Assembly: GCA_027575765.1 (NCBI GenBank)
Contig: JANBPT010000784.1
Location: forward strand, 1-23,228
Source: Tieghemiomyces parasiticus
Lineage: Eukaryota > Kickxellomycota > Dimargaritomycetes > Dimargaritales > Dimargaritaceae
DNA: 23,228 bases
Direction: 5' to 3'
In this document: positions 18,801-23,228 of the stretch, in pieces
Position numbering within the stretch: the first letter of the stretch is position 1
How the letters are laid out: every line of letters starts with the position of its first letter
Program-made: the position numbers and the translations under genes
The notes under the pieces: generated by a model
What the model was told of the DNA's origin: nothing
Database searches by the model: none
Seen by the model: the letters and a program-made list of their open reading frames with translations, nothing else

Positions 18801-20440
18801 TCAAGATATACCTGGCATCCGGCAAGGTCGGCACGGGCCATTGTGATGCATTGGGTGTGGAACGAAGGAACCCTGAAGCGATTGCACTGGGGGTAGGGCA
18901 TACAAGGACCGGGTATAGCGAAGGGAGCCAGTGGGCCATATCTTCCCCGACTGGCAGGAAAGGAGTGGCCACGCGAGCGAGGTCGAGAGAATAAAAAGGA
19001 AACGCAGGAGTGTATGTAGCTTGAATGCCACGAGCTCGTCACTCCCACGTGGAGCTGGCTTGTGCGAGCGGAAGGTCTCGGGTTTTACAGGAGTTGGTGT
19101 TGGAAGGTGATCAGGTGCCGGTGTGGTGATCGACACCGGTTGGCCCAGTTCACCTTCAGCACCGGCAGACGTTTTGCCAAGAGACCCGCTTGCCGCGGGA
19201 GACCAGGACAGACGATGTTAGGCAGCACTATGCCTACCACGTGACTGAGTGGCGTAGCGGGGGCTGGCTTGGCGGAGGAATGCCAGTCTAGGGCCCAGCA
19301 CTACAGGCCCAGCCGATTCAAGGCCGGGTCGAGGAACTGTCATGTAACCAAGCGGATGCGCTTAATGCACGCTAAGTAGCCAAGCGAACTTGCGAGTGGT
19401 GGAGGGAAGACGGGCCGTACGTGTTTTGATTAATGTCCGGCTCACGCGTACATGCATAGATTGACTTTGCAACGACAATGTCGTAAGCCAGGTGACCACG
19501 CGACGCTTTACCCCCTCCCCTGCTTACCATATGGGTTCTCTCCTGACGCTGCACAAGCTTCGACGTGTCTGGTCCGATGCCTGATTCAAACTCTGACGGT
19601 CCCCCCTTTCAATCCCGCCCAGCCGGGTACGTGCGGTGGTGGTCTGCATGCACGCATACCGGCCGGGGCTGACGAGATGGTGGCATACACGGGCGGACAA
19701 GGAACTGTCGCTGGCTTCGTATGCCGCGGGGAGCGTTCGGCACGTTAAGAGGATCATGTATGCTGCACGGTGCGCCGGTGGGGTTAGGCCTGCAGAAACC
19801 ACGATGATCAGTATTGCACGGCAGCGGCGGACCTGGCCGCCGTTTCCCCAGACCCGGTTAAATGTTGCACCGGCGTAAGCACTCCGACATGTCTGTTAAA
19901 CACCTTGTAAGTGGCATATGTCGTGGCCCGGCGGCACTGAAGTATACGGGGTATCCCACTGCCACCGGCTACACCCATCACACCATCCTGATTGACTTTA
20001 CCACCACGTGCGGCGGGGTTTACGAAGCAGCGGATGATTGCCGCCGTCACACTCGGGCAGTTGCTAATGGTCAGCGGTTACTGGCCATTTAGGCAAATTT
20101 AACCGCCACGTGTTGGGACAGCAGGCCGGATGATTTCCGTCCATGGGGGGATCAGCCATTGGTATTGGCTTGGTGTGCTGTGTCGTGGTAACCAACATAG
20201 TAAGGGCCACTTCAAGGGCTGCAATTGGCCACATGGGAGATTACAACTATCAACCTCCTCCGACGGCCCAGCTTACCAGGGCAGTGCTAGCCGGTTTCAT
20301 TTGGTGCTTGATGTGGTAGGTGAGAAGGAGAAACGACAGATGCGCCACTTCAGAGTTCGCCTTGGTGCCCCCATCCTTACACTTACTCAGATACAGCCCG
20401 CTCTACATGTCACAATCAACCACTTCACTCTATAGATACT
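18801..20440. other. unexplained region with successive + strand open frames
   Basis: The purine skew fades here. Four + strand open frames follow one another in changing phase (about 19452-19748, 19636-19878, 19862-20092, 20130-20435). Minus-strand frames compete with them, and GTAAGC/GTAAGT-like minus-strand donors lie near 19506, 20270 and 20385. No domain is recognised, so I call no gene. A decayed or intron-rich gene cannot be excluded. Confidence 0.35.
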
Positions 20441-21480
20441 GAGAGGTACACAGTAGTAGTATCCAGAGCCCACTATGACGACTATCAGTCGCTAGGCCCC
20501 GTGGCTTAATTGTCAAAATATTGCCGAATTAAGAATTACGAAGTCGGCCGAGCAGCCCCCTGGCGAGGTGTTCATGTATATAACCGAGGCACTGAGACAC
20601 TCTAGGCCACCCCCTGACCAGCCAATGGATAAGGGAGGGTGTACTGCGCGGGCGTGTTGAGGTATGCGGGTCACTTCGGTATTGACCGTTGATTAATCTC
20701 CTGCCTCCATATGCACCTAGTCCCTTGTCAATGCCAAGTTCCACTGTAACTTGCCAGCTTGGATATCGCTGTGTGATCCATTGCCCTGGGGATGGTAGCC
20801 ATCTGGCCTGAATAGATGTAGACGTACTGGTCTACTCAACATGTGGGGGGGGGAATTGGATCGGACTTACCAGTTAACCAAGACTGATGGCTAAGTAGCC
20901 GGGGATAGCTCGACCGGTCCAAGCAGTATGTTTGAGCACGGCATTGCCATGTGCACCTAAGTAGAGGTATCACCGGTCACGAGGTGCAACTTCTATGCAG
21001 AGCATATCGAACGGATGGCATGGAATTCCGTGTGGATTTCGGGCATAGATGGTGGGGTGCCTTGGTTTCCAGGGTTGGTTATTATGGTAGAGCGTCAGAC
21101 CTCGGCTACGAATTAAATTGATCACCAGATGCAGCTTGTTGAACTAGTGGTTGCATACCACCCCACGTTGTTTTGGAACGAGTACTAGATTCTAATAGCC
21201 AGTCTCAAGAGCCCCTGACCTTCGAGTACCTTGCAAGCAACGTCAGTCTATCGTGGGAGGGCGATACTGTACCGCCAAGTGATGCTGGGGCAAGCCAATA
21301 TGAGCTGATTTAAAGCATTCCAGGAACCGTCTACAATTAGCCTGGTCAAAGTCGACACGATTCCCCTCTACCAGCCTATCGCCCCCACTTTAGTTAATTA
21401 CGATAAAACCTTGGAGCACTATCCAACTCCACTGCACAATCAGGGAATCTAGTCCTACAAGCTAAGTTACTAAACTTGTG
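20441..21480. other. intergenic, nothing recognised
   Basis: There are only short open frames (the longest about 71 codons, minus strand) and no repeats or RNA-gene signatures that I can see. The last 60 nt before uL30m are C/T-rich. Confidence 0.5.
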
Positions 21481-21550
21481 ACTTTTGTCGATTCGTGCTG
21501 CATCAGCCCTCCCCCTCCTCCTTCATTTCTTTCTGCACGTTTCCTCCGCC

Positions 21551-22003
21551 ATGTTCTCTCTCTCCAAGCTCGGCCTTCGTGCCTCCCGGCCGGTGCTTCG
21601 GGTCGGATCTAGCCTCCCGACGTGGCAGCGTGCCCTCACCACCGGCACTGCTCCCCCTTCTTCACCACATGCCACCACCACCACCACCGCCAAAACCCCG
21701 GCCCCACGGACGACACAGGCCGCCATGGAGGCCATGCGGGGTTCTCCTAAACTTCTTCGGGTCCACCTCTACCGCTCGCTGATCGGCCTGCACAAGCGCA
21801 CGCGCCTTATGGCTGAATCCCTAGGCCTCAAGAAGATCGGCTCGATCAAGGTCCTGCCGGCCCTGCCTCATATCGTCGGTAACCTGGTCCAACTCAAGGA
21901 AATCATCCGTTTGGAGATCGTCCAAGATAAAGACATCCCCAAGATCCGGCCCGCCCAGGGGTACACCATCGCCAAGAAATTCAACGGGGATCCGTACTTG
22001 TAA
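21551..22003 (+). CDS. MRPL33: mitochondrial ribosomal protein uL30m
   Basis: This is a large-subunit protein of the mitochondrial ribosome (yeast Mrpl33, human MRPL30). It has 150 residues. The first 60 or so form an import presequence: Arg/Ser/Leu-rich with no acidic residues, followed by a threonine stretch (ATTTTTAKTPAPRTTQ). The L30 ferredoxin-like domain follows at about 68-124: LLRVHLYRSLIGLHKRTRLM, then AESLGLKKIGSIKVLP, then the helix VGNLVQLKEIIRLEIV, which has the NLVQLKE…L/V-E pattern typical of the family. A C-terminal extension (125-150) goes beyond the bacterial protein. The ATG at 21551 (CCGCCATG) follows a CT-rich leader. The frame continues upstream only through non-ATG codons. 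It is one exon, with AATAAA 74 nt past the stop, and is convergent with MCM8. Confidence 0.92.
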   Translation: MFSLSKLGLRASRPVLRVGSSLPTWQRALTTGTAPPSSPHATTTTTAKTPAPRTTQAAMEAMRGSPKLLRVHLYRSLIGLHKRTRLMAESLGLKKIGSIKVLPALPHIVGNLVQLKEIIRLEIVQDKDIPKIRPAQGYTIAKKFNGDPYL

Positions 22004-22076
22004 TTGTACCGCATGCCCGGTCTCCGGCAGTCGGATATGCTCCGCGGTTGCCATTCAGCATGGACGGTGACGGTTG

Positions 22077-22082
22077 AATAAA
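22077..22082 (+). terminator. poly(A) signal of uL30m
   Basis: AATAAA 74 nt past the TAA. The MCM8 stop lies only about 150 nt further on the opposite strand. Confidence 0.65.
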
Positions 22083-22231
22083 GCAATAGTTTACTACGAA
22101 TATGTTTATGATGATACATTTATCGGGTAGCGGTAAAGACGGCTTAGCGCTCCCCCGACCTCTATTCCCAGAGTCGTTGCCAGCTCAAGTCTTAAAGGGT
22201 CACTTCAGGACCCTCTTCCCTTCCCATAAAC

Positions 22232-23228
22232 TCACAAGTTGGCTGTAGTGAGTCGGTACGACTTGGGGCCCTTCTTCAAAAGGTAATTCTGGTTATTGAG
22301 GGCATCTACAAAGTCCTGGAAGTCTTTGCAGTTCAGGTTGATGCCTGTCGGATGTACTCAACGTAACGTCGTGGTTAAATAAGGTGAAGGTTACCAATGT
22401 AGATGTGGATTACTATCCGGCCAGATCGACCTAGAGGTAAATTTCGCGAATGGTATTACGCCGGATATTTGAGTACTTACGTTGGGCTTCCTGGCGTAGC
22501 TGCTGGAGGGTGAAAGTGTCGTTATAGGTCTCGTCGGCCACCTTCTGCAGGTGAGCCACAAAGCTGGCGTAATGGGATGGTACGTGTCGATACACTCGAT
22601 GTGTTAGATAAACCGACTAGGGGCACTCGTGAGCCGAAGGACTCTTCCCTGGGCTCTACCTTATGAGAACACATGAGACCAAGGTTGGCTGCAGAGCAGT
22701 AGGTAACTTACCGCTTGGGTTCGCTGCGCTGGCTCATACCAACACCTAAGGTTAAGGTAGACGGAGTGGGAAGGATGGCGGTACGCGTAGGTCCGTAAGT
22801 GACGGGACTTATGATTGATCAACTCATCAGAGCTCCAAGGTATAAAATGTGCAACTTCAAAGTTAGACCGTCCGCTACTTACCCATTTCAGACCGGGCAA
22901 AGTCCATGTTGCCAACGTCATCCTCGAACGCTTCAAAGAGGCTGTATCGCCTGAGTATCGAAATACAATATAATATAGATGAGAAAGGAAAGGCCAAAAT
23001 GAATACAATAATTGCCGGTTAGTGTCCACACATTCCTACCGAATCACAAGCTAGGTTCTCAATACCATAACCTTCTACGGAAAAGTTGCCAAAGCCAACA
23101 AACACAACTTACATGAGGTTGATCACATCCTCGGCATCCGCCCGGGTCACCTCCTCACGAAGTTCCATACGGGCACGGGCTTCGGCGAGGCGAATCAGGG
23201 ATTCAAGCTGACGCGTCGTGATGGGCGT
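22232..23228 (-). CDS. MCM8: MCM8 helicase, C-terminal five exons (partial at window edge)
   Basis: MCM8 is an AAA+ helicase that acts with MCM9 in homologous recombination and crosslink repair. Exons on the minus strand are 23228-23113, 22950-22883, 22745-22712, 22563-22481 and 22344-22232. Phases match at all four GT-AG junctions (introns 162, 137, 148 and 136 nt; donors all GTAAGT) and yield the last 137 residues. The first exon has [20 protein letters not shown], the end of the AAA+ lid with its sensor-2 arginine, followed by [19 protein letters not shown]. Then come [35 protein letters not shown], a helical LQQLRQEAQ segment, and the winged-helix tail [20 protein letters not shown]. Order and motifs follow vertebrate MCM8 (GSGMSNRS…[11 protein letters not shown]) rather than MCM2-7. 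The Walker and arginine-finger parts lie outside the window. A GATAAA about 105 nt past the stop may serve as poly(A) signal. Confidence 0.9.

Noticed and set aside
19118..19139. CCGGTGT…ACACCGG inverted repeat
   Set aside because: A 7-bp stem in GC-rich sequence is expected by chance at this window length.
20130..20435. 101-residue + strand open frame
   Set aside because: Both strands read plausibly here and no family is recognised. It is kept only as part of a finding.
1..23228. CRISPR arrays, insertion sequences, LTRs, rRNA or tRNA genes
   Set aside because: No direct-repeat arrays, terminal repeats, transposase/RT motifs or RNA-gene signatures were visible. Divergent or degraded copies cannot be excluded without a search.

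Overview
The window looks like nuclear DNA of an early-diverging ('zygomycete-grade') fungus. It carries a GT15 mannosyltransferase, a family known from fungi. It has short GT-AG introns (123-300 nt) with GTAAGT-like donors, AATAAA signals just 3' of genes, and CT-rich 5' leaders on the sense strand. It also carries MCM8, which most Dikarya have lost. Placement near Zoopagomycota (Kickxellomycotina/Dimargaritales) is inference from gene content, not a database result.

Layout, left to right. A possible terminal exon of an unrecognised minus-strand gene is at 14-220, followed by about 1.7 kb with no gene I can support. A small secreted four-cysteine protein (+) is at 2160-2498. After another 1.8 kb gap comes an acidic 94-residue orphan (+, 4385-4669), convergent with a Golgi alpha-1,2-mannosyltransferase (-, 4972-6300). 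A four-exon G-patch nucleolar protein (GPATCH4/Tma23 type, -) spans 7603-9158, followed by ribosomal protein eL35/uL29 (-, 9800-10168). RPL35 is divergent from a three-exon COX7 (subunit VIIa, +, 10900-11554). COX7 is convergent with a single-exon cyclic-nucleotide phosphodiesterase that has a receiver-like N-terminal domain (-, 12268-14604). About 6.9 kb without a supportable gene follows; its first 4 kb is strikingly purine-rich on the + strand. The right end has mitochondrial ribosomal protein uL30m (+, 21551-22003), convergent with the C-terminal five exons of MCM8 (-, 22232 to the window edge).

The genes do not form one pathway. They cover translation (cytosolic and mitochondrial ribosome), ribosome biogenesis, respiration, secretion/glycosylation, cAMP signalling and DNA recombination repair. 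The item most worth following is the receiver-phosphodiesterase fusion, which resembles Dictyostelium RegA and could tie a His-Asp phosphorelay to cAMP breakdown. Its acidic pocket is partly degenerate and the fold is interrupted by long disordered inserts. The other notable points are the long strand-asymmetric region upstream of that gene, the unusual eL35 sequence, and MCM8 itself.
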